64,000 bases of DNA from JBMOKT01 sp049323895 (GTDB lineage Bacteria > Bacillota > Peptococcia > Peptococcales > BICA1-8). This document shows, piece by piece, positions 34,171 to 43,429 of the stretch. The position numbers and the translations under genes were made by a program. The notes beneath the pieces are model-generated. The model saw nothing but the letters and a program-made list of their open reading frames with translations. It searched no databases and was not told where the DNA came from. Position 1 is the first letter of the stretch. Every line of letters starts with the position of its first letter. The stretch spans positions 508,049 through 572,048 of the forward strand of contig JBMOKT010000013.1 of assembly GCA_049323895.1 (NCBI GenBank), in the 5' to 3' direction.

Positions 34171-35652
34171 CTAATTACTAAGACTATTTTGTTTATTTTT
34201 CTCCAGCAGTGAGCCGCGAACCAGTGAAGTAAATACAGCTGTTAAAGCTATTAGTGAAGCAGCAAAGAATGTTGCCTGTACAGCACCTGCATAGGCTTGG
34301 GTAGTCAGTGCAACACCTTCAATTCCCCGGGAGGTCAGTGATTCTGTCAAATGGTTAAGGCGGCTGGAGTATATAGCTCCCGCAATAGCAACACCTAACA
34401 CCATGCCAATATTCCGCATGATAGCCAGCATGCTGGAAGCAATTCCTCTGCGGTAGGGAGGAACAGTTCCTAACACGGCACTGTTATTGGGGGTCTGAAA
34501 CATTCCGGTACCTAAACCTATAACCGCCAAGGAAAGCTCAATAAACAGTTTGCTTGAATCAGCATCAAGGTTGCTGAGGAGCCATAATCCGAAAGCGGTA
34601 ATACCCATCCCTAAAGAACTGACATACCTGGTATCAACCTTATCAGAAAAAGCACCGCTGATAGGGGCAACTACCATAGTAACCAGAGGCATAGGCATTA
34701 ACATCATTCCTGCCTCTGCCGGCGATAATTGCAGCAAATGCTGCAGGTAAAAGGGCATAATCAAAATCACTGAATACATTGCCATATAGTTTATAAGGGC
34801 CGATAAATTACCCATAGAATATAATCTGTTCTGAAATAAAGATAAATCCAGCATGGGATATGGTATCTTTTTCTCATAAACCACAAAGAAAATAAAAACT
34901 AAGGCACCACTTAACAAAAGACTTATTATCAAAGGGTTATCCCAACCTATCTTTTCTACATAGCTTAAAGGAAATAATATACAGACCAGGGCAAAAAACA
35001 GCAAAGCTGAACCAATTACATCAAAAGGCTGACTCGCGTGCTGCTTTGAAGCTGGCAGCAGTTTTTCTGCCATAAGTATACCGATAATTCCAATAGGAAT
35101 ATTAATCAGAAAGACGCTTTGCCAGCCAAAATGGTTTGTTAAAATCCCCCCCAGGATTGGTCCCGTTGTTAAGGCAACTGAAACGGAAACTGCAATCATC
35201 CCCAGGGCCTTACCCCTTTGGTTGGGAGGAGTAATGTTAGTTACTATGGCTGGACCCATGGACATCATCATACCTGCCCCTACTGCCTGTACTCCTCTAA
35301 AAATAATAAGCATTGTTATAGAGGGCGATACGGCACAAATCAGTGAACCAAAAGAAAAAATCACAAAACCGGTGATGTAGATTTTCTTATGTCCGTACAA
35401 ATCACCCATTCTCCCATATGTTAACAGCAAACTGCTGATAATTAACAAATATGACATTACAACCCACTCTACTGTTGCCAAAGAAACCTGATAGAATTTG
35501 CTAATACTAGGCAGAGCAATATTAACTACACTTGAATCCAACGGACCCATAAATGTCCCGATGGCTACAGTCAATAATATTAGTTTCCTTTGTCCATCTG
35601 TGAGGTTTTCATAAACCGAAGCGGCGCCTTTGTTACCCTTTTCTGCTTCCAT
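34171..35652 (-). CDS. MFS drug/metabolite exporter, EmrB/QacA (DHA2) type
   Basis: The 493-residue protein has about fourteen membrane helices and the proton-antiporter motifs of the DHA2 family, such as GPLDSSVVNIALPSI in helix 1, GRMGDLYGHKKIY in loop 2-3, and GPILGGIL in helix 5. It should export drugs or toxic metabolites in exchange for protons. GAGGAGGTTCAG precedes the ATG. It is 73 bases downstream of the flavin-binding protein gene on the same strand and may share its transcript. Substrate cannot be predicted. Confidence 0.9.
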   Translation of the reverse strand: MEAEKGNKGAASVYENLTDGQRKLILLTVAIGTFMGPLDSSVVNIALPSISKFYQVSLATVEWVVMSYLLIISSLLLTYGRMGDLYGHKKIYITGFVIFSFGSLICAVSPSITMLIIFRGVQAVGAGMMMSMGPAIVTNITPPNQRGKALGMIAVSVSVALTTGPILGGILTNHFGWQSVFLINIPIGIIGILMAEKLLPASKQHASQPFDVIGSALLFFALVCILFPLSYVEKIGWDNPLIISLLLSGALVFIFFVVYEKKIPYPMLDLSLFQNRLYSMGNLSALINYMAMYSVILIMPFYLQHLLQLSPAEAGMMLMPMPLVTMVVAPISGAFSDKVDTRYVSSLGMGITAFGLWLLSNLDADSSKLFIELSLAVIGLGTGMFQTPNNSAVLGTVPPYRRGIASSMLAIMRNIGMVLGVAIAGAIYSSRLNHLTESLTSRGIEGVALTTQAYAGAVQATFFAASLIALTAVFTSLVRGSLLEKNKQNSLSN

Positions 35653-35724
35653 TCTGAACCTCCTCTCTGATTATAAATATTTTTCTTTCAATTTACTTAA
35701 TGGATTCAAAAGTATACCTTATTG

Positions 35725-36195
35725 CTAGCTTAACATGCCTGATACTTTGCCGATAATTTCTCGGGGAGTTACCTTATACACTAAAACCGATTTTAACTCA
35801 TTAGGGGAGAAATTATACAGTTGGGAATCAGTCTTATATTGTCTAATTATTTGATTTAAACCATAAGTTTTTTCTCCGGAATCCACCAGCATTTCAACCG
35901 TCCCATGGACAACAACTGACAAATAACGTACTCCCCAATTACACGGTTTTTCAGCTTCAATGATACTGATATCTTGTTCAAATTCTAAACAGACATTATT
36001 ATTTTTCTTTAATATTTCCACTTTTTGTCCATCTGTTGCGCAATGAAAATATACATATTTCCCGTCAAAGCCAAAGTTGAGGGGAATAACATAGGGTAAA
36101 TCACCATTAACCAGACCGATTCTGCAAACCTGCGCCTCATTTATAACCTTATGTAGAATATTAACGTCCGTGACAAGTTTTTCCTTTCTTCTCAT
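35725..36195 (-). CDS. Pyridoxamine 5'-phosphate oxidase-like (NimA-type) flavin-binding protein
   Basis: This 156-residue protein starts MRRKEKLVTD and shows CRIGLVNGDLPYVIPLNFGF, the split-barrel FMN-binding fold of NimA-like and PNPOx-like proteins. Members are often linked to 5-nitroimidazole resistance or to other flavin reductions, but activity here is unproven. The MFS exporter gene follows on the same strand, which fits a detoxification pair. The length is typical. Confidence 0.85.
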   Translation of the reverse strand: MRRKEKLVTDVNILHKVINEAQVCRIGLVNGDLPYVIPLNFGFDGKYVYFHCATDGQKVEILKKNNNVCLEFEQDISIIEAEKPCNWGVRYLSVVVHGTVEMLVDSGEKTYGLNQIIRQYKTDSQLYNFSPNELKSVLVYKVTPREIIGKVSGMLS

Positions 36196-36335
36196 TTCTC
36201 ATATATCCTCCTATCTCTTTCAGAAACATATTAAATAACAATTTAATAAATTATAGCATATATGAGGGGAGCATATAATATTTCTCAGAAAAAAGGACAC
36301 TATAGAAAATAACTACAATTTAGGTGGTGGTATTG

Positions 36336-36800
36336 TTGTCCTCCAAAGTTTATACTAGAGGTTCTGATTCTATCAAGGATGGAATTATTGCAGGCTTACT
36401 GGGCACCCTCGGTGATGCAATGATTCACATTTCGGCATATTTAATATTGGGAACTTCAATGACAGCCCATTATATTTCCCAATTAATATTTCCTCTGGAA
36501 GAAGTTACAGCTATAAGGTTTATAATCAGTTTTTTCGCTCATTTTTCAGCAGGGACCATAGTTGGGGTTATTTTATCATTTCTCTTTAAGTTAACAGGCA
36601 AGGACTATGCTTATTTAAAAGGTATTAGTTTAGGACTTGTATTATGGTTAGCCCATGTAGCAGTAATTCCTAATATAGTGGATCCAAGACCCTACATAAT
36701 AAGGACGCCCTTAGAAAGTCTAGTCGATTTAACTGCCCATATTTTTTATGGTATATTTGCAACTACCTATCTACTAAAAACTTATCTGAAAAATTTCTGA
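36336..36800 (+). CDS. Hypothetical integral membrane protein
   Basis: I do not recognise a specific family. The 154-residue protein has four hydrophobic segments and the motif GIIAGLLGTLGDAMIHISAYL near the start, a pattern seen in small YqhR-like or DUF-type membrane proteins of Firmicutes. The TTG at 36336 has AGGTGG eight bases upstream; another TTG and a GTG lie four and twelve bases before it, so the start is uncertain. It stands alone between divergent genes, upstream of a sensor kinase gene. Function is unknown. Confidence 0.65.
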   Translation: MSSKVYTRGSDSIKDGIIAGLLGTLGDAMIHISAYLILGTSMTAHYISQLIFPLEEVTAIRFIISFFAHFSAGTIVGVILSFLFKLTGKDYAYLKGISLGLVLWLAHVAVIPNIVDPRPYIIRTPLESLVDLTAHIFYGIFATTYLLKTYLKNF

Positions 36801-36889
36801 GCTCAAGCGCTACAAATAATCAGCCCACAGCTATGTTAAAAAATTCCTGTGAATGTGTAATTTCAAAATTAGATTATAAATGAATATTA

Positions 36890-36917
36890 TTGAATATTAT
36901 GTAAAAATATGTATAAT
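36890..36917 (+). promoter_or_regulatory. Sigma-A type promoter for the sensor kinase
   Basis: TTGAAT and TATAAT are 16 bases apart and lie about 37 bases before the TTG start of the kinase gene. Confidence 0.5.
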
Positions 36918-36953
36918 TATAAAGAAAGGATGGTAATTATAGGAGGGTTTTAT

Positions 36954-38444
36954 TTGGGTAAATCTTTAGTAATTCCTGATTTTCAATCATATCCCTTAAC
37001 AATGGTGGCGGAAAACTTTCTAGATAAAAACAGTTCCAAATTAGTAAAAAGATTATCTAGTGAAATTATGGAAAAAACTAATCAACCCCTATTAATTATT
37101 GATAACCAAGGTAACATTTTATTGGCTAATAATGCTTTATATGAAATGGCTAATTTTATAAAGGGTCATGACCATAATATTTTTAATTTTCATGAATTGA
37201 ATTTAAAAGAAAAAAATTTATTAAAGCTATTAGACTTCGGAATACCAATATCTGAATGTGGTGATAATCTAATAGTTAATAAATGTTCTATACCAGTAAA
37301 AGTTAATATTTATCCTATATTTAGCAGTGATAAAAATAGATTAGGAGCAGTTTGTTTAATCAAAGACATAACTAAAGATGTGAGTTATAACAGACTATTA
37401 AAACAATCGGAGATAGTCCTTGATACGATCAATACTGGAGTAATATTACTGGATAAGTCTCTCAAAATAAATATGGTTAATAAGAATATTGAGGAATTTC
37501 TAAAGATAAGTCAATATGACATAGTAGGACTTCCGGTAAATATATTTTTGGATAAGCTGGGCTATCAAGATGAATATATATTGCAATCACTAGAAAAACA
37601 GATTAATGTTAAAGATTATGAAATTTCTTTTGAATTAGATAATATTAAGTATTTTTATATATGTGATACCCATATATTAATAACTGATGACAATGAATTG
37701 GATGGGGTAATAATATTTTTGAAAAACATTACTAAAATAAAAGAGATTGAAATGCATTTAGCAAAAAGTGATAAATTATCTGTAATAGGTGAACTGGCTG
37801 CAGGAACAGCCCATGAAATAAGAAATCCCTTAACTACAGTTAAAGGCTTTGTTCAGTTGATTCACCAAAAGGCTACAAAAATGGGTATCGAAGAATTTAA
37901 TAATCAGATAGAATTAATTTTAAAAGAAATAGACCGGGTAAATTACATAATAACTGAATTTCTAAATTTAGCTAAACCCCAAGGAATTAAGATGGAAAAG
38001 ATAGATTTTAATGTTTTACTAAATGAAATTATGTTTTTACTGGAAAACGAGGCTTTACATAAAGGTATAACGATTGAAATGGATTTTCACCACCCTTTAC
38101 CCATGGTAATGGGTGATAAAAACCAGTTAACACAGGTAGTATTAAATATTGTAAATAATGCTTTCCAAGCTATATCTCAAAAAGGTCTGTTAAAAATAAA
38201 AACTAGTATATCCATAGATGATTCACAAGTAATTATTAACTTTATTGATAATGGCAAAGGAATACCCAAAGACCTTTTGGGTAAAATATTTGACCCATTT
38301 GTCAGCGACAAAGAAGGTGGCACTGGATTAGGATTGGCAATATCAAATAGGATTATTTCCGATCATAAGGGTGAAATAAAGGTATCCAGTAAACCAGGTG
38401 AAGGATCAAAGTTTTCCATTATACTTCCAATTGCTAAAAATTAA
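36954..38444 (+). CDS. PAS-domain sensor histidine kinase (sporulation-kinase/NtrB-like)
   Basis: The 496-residue protein is soluble, with two PAS-like domains (QPLLIIDNQGNILLANNAL and INTGVILLDKSLKINMVNK), a HisKA domain with the phosphorylated His in GTAHEIRNPLTTVKGF, and an ATPase domain with NIVNNAFQAI, DNGKGIP and GTGLGLAIS. The TTG at 36954 is chosen because AGGAGG lies seven bases upstream; the frame extends to 36909 without a site. No response regulator is adjacent, so it is an orphan kinase, like the kinases that feed the sporulation phosphorelay. Codons are more AT-rich than in neighbouring genes. Confidence 0.88.
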   Translation: MGKSLVIPDFQSYPLTMVAENFLDKNSSKLVKRLSSEIMEKTNQPLLIIDNQGNILLANNALYEMANFIKGHDHNIFNFHELNLKEKNLLKLLDFGIPISECGDNLIVNKCSIPVKVNIYPIFSSDKNRLGAVCLIKDITKDVSYNRLLKQSEIVLDTINTGVILLDKSLKINMVNKNIEEFLKISQYDIVGLPVNIFLDKLGYQDEYILQSLEKQINVKDYEISFELDNIKYFYICDTHILITDDNELDGVIIFLKNITKIKEIEMHLAKSDKLSVIGELAAGTAHEIRNPLTTVKGFVQLIHQKATKMGIEEFNNQIELILKEIDRVNYIITEFLNLAKPQGIKMEKIDFNVLLNEIMFLLENEALHKGITIEMDFHHPLPMVMGDKNQLTQVVLNIVNNAFQAISQKGLLKIKTSISIDDSQVIINFIDNGKGIPKDLLGKIFDPFVSDKEGGTGLGLAISNRIISDHKGEIKVSSKPGEGSKFSIILPIAKN

Positions 38445-38502
38445 GATGCTCTTTTGAAAGCATACTTACACACAAGCAAAATTAGCAGCCTACAGTAATC
38501 TT

Positions 38503-38538
38503 AAAAGAGGATACCTGACTGGGTATCCTCTTTTTTTC
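38503..38538 (+). terminator. Intrinsic terminator after the sensor kinase
   Basis: AAAAGAGGATACC pairs with GGTATCCTCTTTT around TGACTG, followed by more T. Confidence 0.9.
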
Positions 38539-38621
38539 ATAAAACCTTGTTCAAGAAAATATCGGGTCATTATACAAGAAAACGGAAATAACTTAAAAAG
38601 CAGTAAGAAGATAGCTATATC

Positions 38622-39635
38622 CTAGCATCCTCTTACTACTCGGTTACGTCCTTTATTTTTAGCTTCATAAAGGGCCTTATCGGCTCTTCTCATTATTTGT
38701 TCAATAGATCTGTCACTTTCCCTCAAAACAGCCAGCCCTATACTAACTGTAAATCCTATAGCTTTTTTCCCATTTTTTATTTTTAGTTTAGCCAGATTAG
38801 TTCTAAGCCTTTCCGCAATGACTAGACCTTTTAGAGGATCAGTTTCGATTAGAACAACTCCGAATTCCTCCCCGCCCAAGCGTCCAAAAATATCATTTTT
38901 TCTTAAGGTAGCCATGCTCTTTCTTACCATTCGCTTCAAAACTTCATCACCCATATGATGGCCAAAATTATCATTTATTTGCTTAAAATCGTCAATATCC
39001 AACATTAAAAAAGTAAAAGGCTTTTCATATCGTAAAGCACGGGTTAATTCCCCTTGAGCTTTTTCTAAAAAAGAATAACGATTATTGCTGCCTGTAAGTG
39101 GATCAAGCGTGGCAAGTTTTATTAATTCCTGTTCAAGCTGTTTGCGTCTGGTGATATCCTCTGCCACCCCTACTAATCTATAAACTCTATTCTGACTATC
39201 AACAACAGGGAACATACGGCCCCATATCCAGCGAACAGAACCATCAGGCCTTATAATACGATATTCTTCTTCAGATTTTTCTCCTGTTATACACAACCGT
39301 TCCATTGCTGTTTTTATTTTTGACCAGTCTTTGGGGTGAATAGATGACTTAAAAGACTCAGGATTATCATATAAAAATTGACAAGGTCTTCCCCATATTT
39401 CTCTATATGCCGGACTAATGTAAATAAACCTGGACACAACTAAATCCATTACCCAAAAAGCATCGTTAATATTTACAATAAGCTGGCGAAATATTTCCTC
39501 GTTACCCTCGAAAGAATTCATTCCTTTTGATAATGGGCAATATCTACCGGAAGCATCTTCATATACTTTCCGGTACTCCTTCCTTACAGTTAGATCCTGT
39601 GGGGAAAAAATCCGAAAATCATTATTTATTATCAT
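38622..39635 (-). CDS. PAS-GGDEF diguanylate cyclase
   Basis: The enzyme makes the second messenger cyclic di-GMP from GTP. A PAS domain (about residues 45-165, ending in a PAC motif GVAEDITRRK) is followed by a GGDEF domain with the active-site signature GGEEF at 254-258. The product-binding I-site RKND at 245-248 is intact, so feedback inhibition is expected. The 337-residue protein is soluble. The ATG at 39635 overlaps no other gene; a small spo0E-like gene is upstream on the same strand. The signal bound by the PAS is unknown. Confidence 0.9.
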   Translation of the reverse strand: MIINNDFRIFSPQDLTVRKEYRKVYEDASGRYCPLSKGMNSFEGNEEIFRQLIVNINDAFWVMDLVVSRFIYISPAYREIWGRPCQFLYDNPESFKSSIHPKDWSKIKTAMERLCITGEKSEEEYRIIRPDGSVRWIWGRMFPVVDSQNRVYRLVGVAEDITRRKQLEQELIKLATLDPLTGSNNRYSFLEKAQGELTRALRYEKPFTFLMLDIDDFKQINDNFGHHMGDEVLKRMVRKSMATLRKNDIFGRLGGEEFGVVLIETDPLKGLVIAERLRTNLAKLKIKNGKKAIGFTVSIGLAVLRESDRSIEQIMRRADKALYEAKNKGRNRVVRGC

Positions 39636-39687
39636 TTTATATCACCGGTCAGCATTTCATAGTTCCCATTCAACATACCTCTTAACC

Positions 39688-39858
39688 TTAGTTTTCTTTA
39701 GAGAAGTTCTTTTCTTTGATAAGGAACCTCAAGATTAATTTGTCTAACTTTTCACTGCATATGAGTACTTCAGGATGTAAAACAGAACCTTTTTCATTCC
39801 ACAAATCGCTTAGTTTTTTCCTCTCTTTTTCAATTCTTTTCAGTAAACTTGTATCCAT
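39688..39858 (-). CDS. Spo0E-family aspartyl-phosphate phosphatase
   Basis: This 56-residue gene is easily missed because of its size. It reads MDTSLLKRIEKERKKLSDL, then the diagnostic SEKLDKLILRF (SxxLDxLI) near residues 35-45. Spo0E-like phosphatases remove the phosphate from Spo0A and so delay sporulation. AAGGGTG precedes the ATG. It is divergent from the XRE regulator at 40041, and two TCAC-N5-GTGA operators lie between them. It is 52 bases upstream of the diguanylate cyclase gene. Confidence 0.85.
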   Translation of the reverse strand: MDTSLLKRIEKERKKLSDLWNEKGSVLHPEVLICSEKLDKLILRFLIKEKNFSKEN

Positions 39859-39900
39859 TTATCCACACCCTTAACTAAATATGCAGTCATACATATTTAT

Positions 39901-39985
39901 TCACTAAACGTGAGCAATACAGCTTAATAATATCGTAAATCTTTTAAAAAAGTCAATATCGGCAACCAAATTTCACTTATCGTGA
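39901..39985. promoter_or_regulatory. Pair of XRE-type operators
   Basis: TCACTAAACGTGA at 39901-39913 and TCACTTATCGTGA at 39973-39985 share the palindrome TCAC-N5-GTGA. They lie 72 bases apart in the divergent promoter region between the spo0E-like gene and the XRE gene, so the XRE protein is the obvious ligand. Confidence 0.65.
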
Positions 39986-40040
39986 TGTATTATTAAATTT
40001 ATTTAATGAGAATGTTAATATATTGGCAGAGGTGGCGGCA

Positions 40041-40391
40041 GTGATAAATAGTAATAGTTTTGGAAATACTTTAAAATCCATAAGAAATACCAGAGGATTA
40101 AGTCAGCGTGAATTAGCTAAGTTACTTAATGTTGCGCCCAGTACTCTAGCTATGTACGAATTGGATAAAAGGGAACCTGATTATGAAACTTTGAAAAAAA
40201 TTGCTGATTTCTTTGAAGTTTCAACTGATTATCTTTTAGGTAGATCTGATGTTCCCAATCCCTTAGACAAAATCGTCGAAGAAAGTTTCACTTATGATCT
40301 CCAAGATTTACCGGAAGAGGCTAAAAAAACACTGGAAGATTTTATAGATTATATACATAGTAAATACCGTCAAGATAAAAAAGAAAAATAA
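40041..40391 (+). CDS. XRE-family transcriptional regulator
   Basis: The 116-residue protein has an N-terminal HTH_3 domain (LKSIRNTRGLSQRELAKLL, NVAPSTLAMYELDKREPD) with a C-terminal helical tail that probably dimerises. I use the GTG at 40041, which has GAGGTGG five bases upstream; the frame is open to a TTG at 40023. Two TCAC-N5-GTGA sites just upstream suggest autoregulation and control of the divergent spo0E-like gene. The length is typical for SinR-like or phage-type repressors. Confidence 0.85.
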   Translation: MINSNSFGNTLKSIRNTRGLSQRELAKLLNVAPSTLAMYELDKREPDYETLKKIADFFEVSTDYLLGRSDVPNPLDKIVEESFTYDLQDLPEEAKKTLEDFIDYIHSKYRQDKKEK

Positions 40392-40438
40392 ACCAAGCAA
40401 ACCACCCGCTGAGCGGGTGGTTTGCTTGGTTTATTTTT
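40390..40438 (+). terminator. Strong intrinsic terminator after the XRE gene
   Basis: A perfect 20-bp stem (40390-40409 with 40413-40432) with a 3-base TGA loop is followed by A and five T. Confidence 0.9.
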
Positions 40439-40500
40439 AACACAAATTTTCAGAAAAAGAGAGAACGTCTAAGGTTTTCTCGGGGTTGTGTTTAAGACCA

Positions 40501-40528
40501 AAGAAAAACCGACCTTTCACGGTCGGTT
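40501..40528 (-). terminator. Intrinsic terminator after the ThiS-like gene
   Basis: On the minus strand AACCGACC pairs with GGTCGGTT, followed by TTTCTT. It begins at the stop codon and should end the AOR transcript. Confidence 0.8.
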
Positions 40529-40725
40529 CAGCCTCCTGCAATAGGATGTAATATCTTCACATCATCACCATCAGCAACTGCAGCTACTTCATATTTTTCC
40601 CTAGGGATATGCTCGCCATTAATAGTAACAATCAGCACAGGGTAAGAGTACTTAAGGATAGTTATCAGCTTTTTGATGGTCAATCCTTCCTCCCACTCTA
40701 CCGGTCTATTATTAACTTTAATCAT
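40528..40725 (-). CDS. ThiS/MoaD-family sulfur carrier protein
   Basis: This 65-residue protein ends in IAGG, the double-glycine tail by which ThiS- and MoaD-like carriers receive sulfur as a thiocarboxylate. The beta-grasp pattern (KVNNRPVEWEEGLTIKKLI, VTINGEHI, DGDDVKILHPIAGG) is clear. It is 23 bases downstream of the AOR gene, so it probably provides sulfur for the pterin cofactor of that enzyme rather than for thiamine. This pairing is common for AOR genes. Confidence 0.85.
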   Translation of the reverse strand: MIKVNNRPVEWEEGLTIKKLITILKYSYPVLIVTINGEHIPREKYEVAAVADGDDVKILHPIAGG

Positions 40726-40748
40726 AACATTCCCCCAGTTAAAAAATT

Positions 40749-42923
40749 TTAGAGATATTTCTTAACTATTTCCACTACATCCGGGAAATCTATCCCCAAC
40801 TTCTGGATGTGTTCAAGGGTTGGAATACCATTTTCATTCCAACCTCTCCTCCTGTACACTGTCTGTCTTAACTCATCATATTGGTCTTCCCTGTATTTGC
40901 GGGTGATTTGCATCTTTTCTTCTACAGTTTTCCCTTCAGGGTCAACACCTATTAACTCCTTCATCTGTTTATCATAGCGTTCCTGCCGGGATAAATATTC
41001 CTCAACGGTTACAGGACCGATAGAGCGGTAAGGAGGATCGTCATGGACCTTCTGTCCAAAACCCATTCTAATATTAAATATGCGCTGGAAGTTATAGACC
41101 CTTTCCGACTGGATAATCATTTCTTTTTTATCAATAGTTTTACCTGTGACACTGTTGAACAATTCAACATAGTTTTGTACGTGCTCCGGCACCTTAGCCG
41201 GTTCATCTGTCTGACGGTTGTCGGCAGGCTCGATATCATTCCAAGGCAGCTTGCATAGACCCATTAAGCCAAACCAAGTACGGAACATAGGGAAATAATG
41301 AAGAGCTTCTGCCTTGTCCTCAAAGGTTGGGATTTGGTTATTTACCATATCCATAAATATCAGCCAAGCCTCATCATGCTGAGGACCTTTATTGGTCAGG
41401 GCATAGCCGCCTTGCTGTGCTAAAGATTCCTTGGAGATATACTGGGAATACTCCATACCCTTGTTTTCCATGCCAATATCATTTAAAAATTGTGCATCTG
41501 CACCATGTTCCTTAACCAAAAATTCCTTAATTTTCCTAACGCCTAAGCCGGCAATTTTACCAAAGCCTTCACCCCGTGCCATTTGGTGAAGCAGTTCCAT
41601 AGCTGCATCTTTGTTACCAAAGGTAAGTTCTAAACCTCCGGTAATTTCTTTAGTAAGGATATTGTTTTCATAGCATTCCATAAGGAAAGCTGTGATTGTA
41701 CCTAGTGAGATAGTATCCACACCATAGGTGTCACAATAGAAGTTGCACTCTAGTACATGGTCTAAATCAAATATACCAAGGTTACTGCCAACCGCAGCAA
41801 CTGTTTCATATTCCGGTCCGTCGATTAAAACCTTATGGCCCTTATATGGACCAGTCTTTAACTCAAAGCCATCTACCGCTTTGGCACATGCCATAGAGCA
41901 GCCGTACCAGCAGCCGTCAGGCATATTTTGGGTTACCTTTTTCTTAATTTGCTGAGAATCAATTTTCCAGGTTTCTGGATGGTAACCGTATTTAAAGTTG
42001 TTAACAGGGAGCAGATCATAATCATTCATGATTTCCACCAGATTAGCTGTTCCTACTTCCCTTTTCTGGGTCTGGATAGCGTCAAAATCATGGATTTCCT
42101 TGTGCAGCTTTACACCCAAATCCTGGATTTTCTTTAAATCTACCGGGTTATTGGAATCAGGCTTTACACCTTTATACTTGACAACTATAGCCTTGACCTT
42201 TTTATCTCTAAATACTGAACCTATACCTCCCCGACCGGCTTGTTTGACCCTGGGAGATTTCCTTCTTTTATCATAAAAGCTGAAGTTTAAAAGACCAATA
42301 AATGAATATTGGGCAGCGGAACCAGAGGAAACGATAGAAATATTCCTTTTATCATCCTCAGAATCTGCATACATTTCTGTCAACTCTTCAATTATAAGAT
42401 GGGTATCTACAGATTCCAGAGGAGCCTCTTCGATAGATATTGTACCGTTATTGCCATCAATAACGATAATAACATCTTTCTCAGCTTTCCCTTGGATCTC
42501 CAGAGCGTCCCAACCGGAAAATTTTAACAGGGGACCAAAATGACCACCTACGTTGCTATCTACTACAGAACCTGTAGTTGGTGATAAACTTACCACCAGT
42601 GATTTTCCTGCCCCAGGGTATTGGGTAATACCACCTACCGGACCAGGGGAAATTACAATCTCATTTTCGGGATCATTCCACTTGGTTGCAGGGGTAACTG
42701 CCTGCCAAAGATACCATAGACCAAAGCCTTTGCCGCCAATAAAAACATCCTTCATTTTCTCCGTTACATCTTTAGAACTGATGGTATTATCACTAAGGTT
42801 TATATAAAGGGACTTATTGGCATACCCTTTTTCGATCTTAGCCGGTTCATATTTATATTGAGTCAGTACCTTACGGGCTGTTTTCAGCTTTTCAACTTTC
42901 TCAGGGGTTAAAATACAACTCAT
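40749..42923 (-). CDS. Aldehyde:ferredoxin oxidoreductase-family tungsten enzyme, divergent clade
   Basis: AOR-family enzymes use a tungsten bis-pterin cofactor and a 4Fe-4S cluster to interconvert carboxylic acids and aldehydes with ferredoxin. The protein has IGGKGFGLWYLW near residue 62, GRGGIGSVFRDKKVKAIVV near 230, GPEYET near 369 and YGVDTISLG near 400. Cluster cysteines appear to be Cys338, 342 and 346 plus Cys557; the spacing C-x3-C-x3-C differs from the usual C-x2-C-x3-C. At 724 residues it is over 100 longer than classic AORs, partly in an N-terminal extension. A polyferredoxin gene precedes it and a ThiS-like gene follows. The substrate is unknown. Confidence 0.85.
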   Translation of the reverse strand: MSCILTPEKVEKLKTARKVLTQYKYEPAKIEKGYANKSLYINLSDNTISSKDVTEKMKDVFIGGKGFGLWYLWQAVTPATKWNDPENEIVISPGPVGGITQYPGAGKSLVVSLSPTTGSVVDSNVGGHFGPLLKFSGWDALEIQGKAEKDVIIVIDGNNGTISIEEAPLESVDTHLIIEELTEMYADSEDDKRNISIVSSGSAAQYSFIGLLNFSFYDKRRKSPRVKQAGRGGIGSVFRDKKVKAIVVKYKGVKPDSNNPVDLKKIQDLGVKLHKEIHDFDAIQTQKREVGTANLVEIMNDYDLLPVNNFKYGYHPETWKIDSQQIKKKVTQNMPDGCWYGCSMACAKAVDGFELKTGPYKGHKVLIDGPEYETVAAVGSNLGIFDLDHVLECNFYCDTYGVDTISLGTITAFLMECYENNILTKEITGGLELTFGNKDAAMELLHQMARGEGFGKIAGLGVRKIKEFLVKEHGADAQFLNDIGMENKGMEYSQYISKESLAQQGGYALTNKGPQHDEAWLIFMDMVNNQIPTFEDKAEALHYFPMFRTWFGLMGLCKLPWNDIEPADNRQTDEPAKVPEHVQNYVELFNSVTGKTIDKKEMIIQSERVYNFQRIFNIRMGFGQKVHDDPPYRSIGPVTVEEYLSRQERYDKQMKELIGVDPEGKTVEEKMQITRKYREDQYDELRQTVYRRRGWNENGIPTLEHIQKLGIDFPDVVEIVKKYL

Positions 42924-42946
42924 GCTCTTACCTCCTTTACCGGTAG

Positions 42947-43363
42947 TTATTCAACTGCTGCAGCAGCCTCTTGTTTTGCTTCTGTGTCATTTAAAAATAT
43001 TGCTTGACTGGGACATTGGGCGGTACATTTGCCGCAAGCTATACACTTATAAGGAGCAACTAAGTCTTGATGATACCGCATAGATATGCTGGGACAATAC
43101 CCTACGCAGACTAAGCAGCCGATACATTTGCTCTTGTTTATCAGTACAATTCCAGTTTTTGCCCGATAAATAGCTTCTTCAGAGCATACATCGATACACT
43201 CTCCGCACTGGTTACAGACATTGATTATTTCTTGCCCATCACCATCATTGATTTTAATAGCTGACTTTGCCCTGTCTTCACTTTTATTGATTACTTCTGC
43301 ACAGACATCTTCACAAATATGACACTTTGAACAAAGCTCTTCATTTTTATCAACAAACTTCAT
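42947..43363 (-). CDS. Polyferredoxin with four 4Fe-4S motifs
   Basis: Four classic C-x2-C-x2-C-x3-C motifs occur in 138 residues: CSKCHICEDVC, CNQCGECIDVC, CIGCLVCVGYC and CIACGKCTAQC. The protein should move electrons to or from the AOR encoded 23 bases downstream. The ATG at 43363 is chosen because GAGGTG lies six bases upstream; a GTG three codons earlier overlaps that site. It has no signal peptide and so acts in the cytoplasm. Confidence 0.9.
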   Translation of the reverse strand: MKFVDKNEELCSKCHICEDVCAEVINKSEDRAKSAIKINDGDGQEIINVCNQCGECIDVCSEEAIYRAKTGIVLINKSKCIGCLVCVGYCPSISMRYHQDLVAPYKCIACGKCTAQCPSQAIFLNDTEAKQEAAAAVE

Positions 43364-43429
43364 CTTTCGCACCTCACTTTGCTATAGATTTCTCTTTTAG
43401 GCATTCAACAACGATTGGCCATTTCAATC

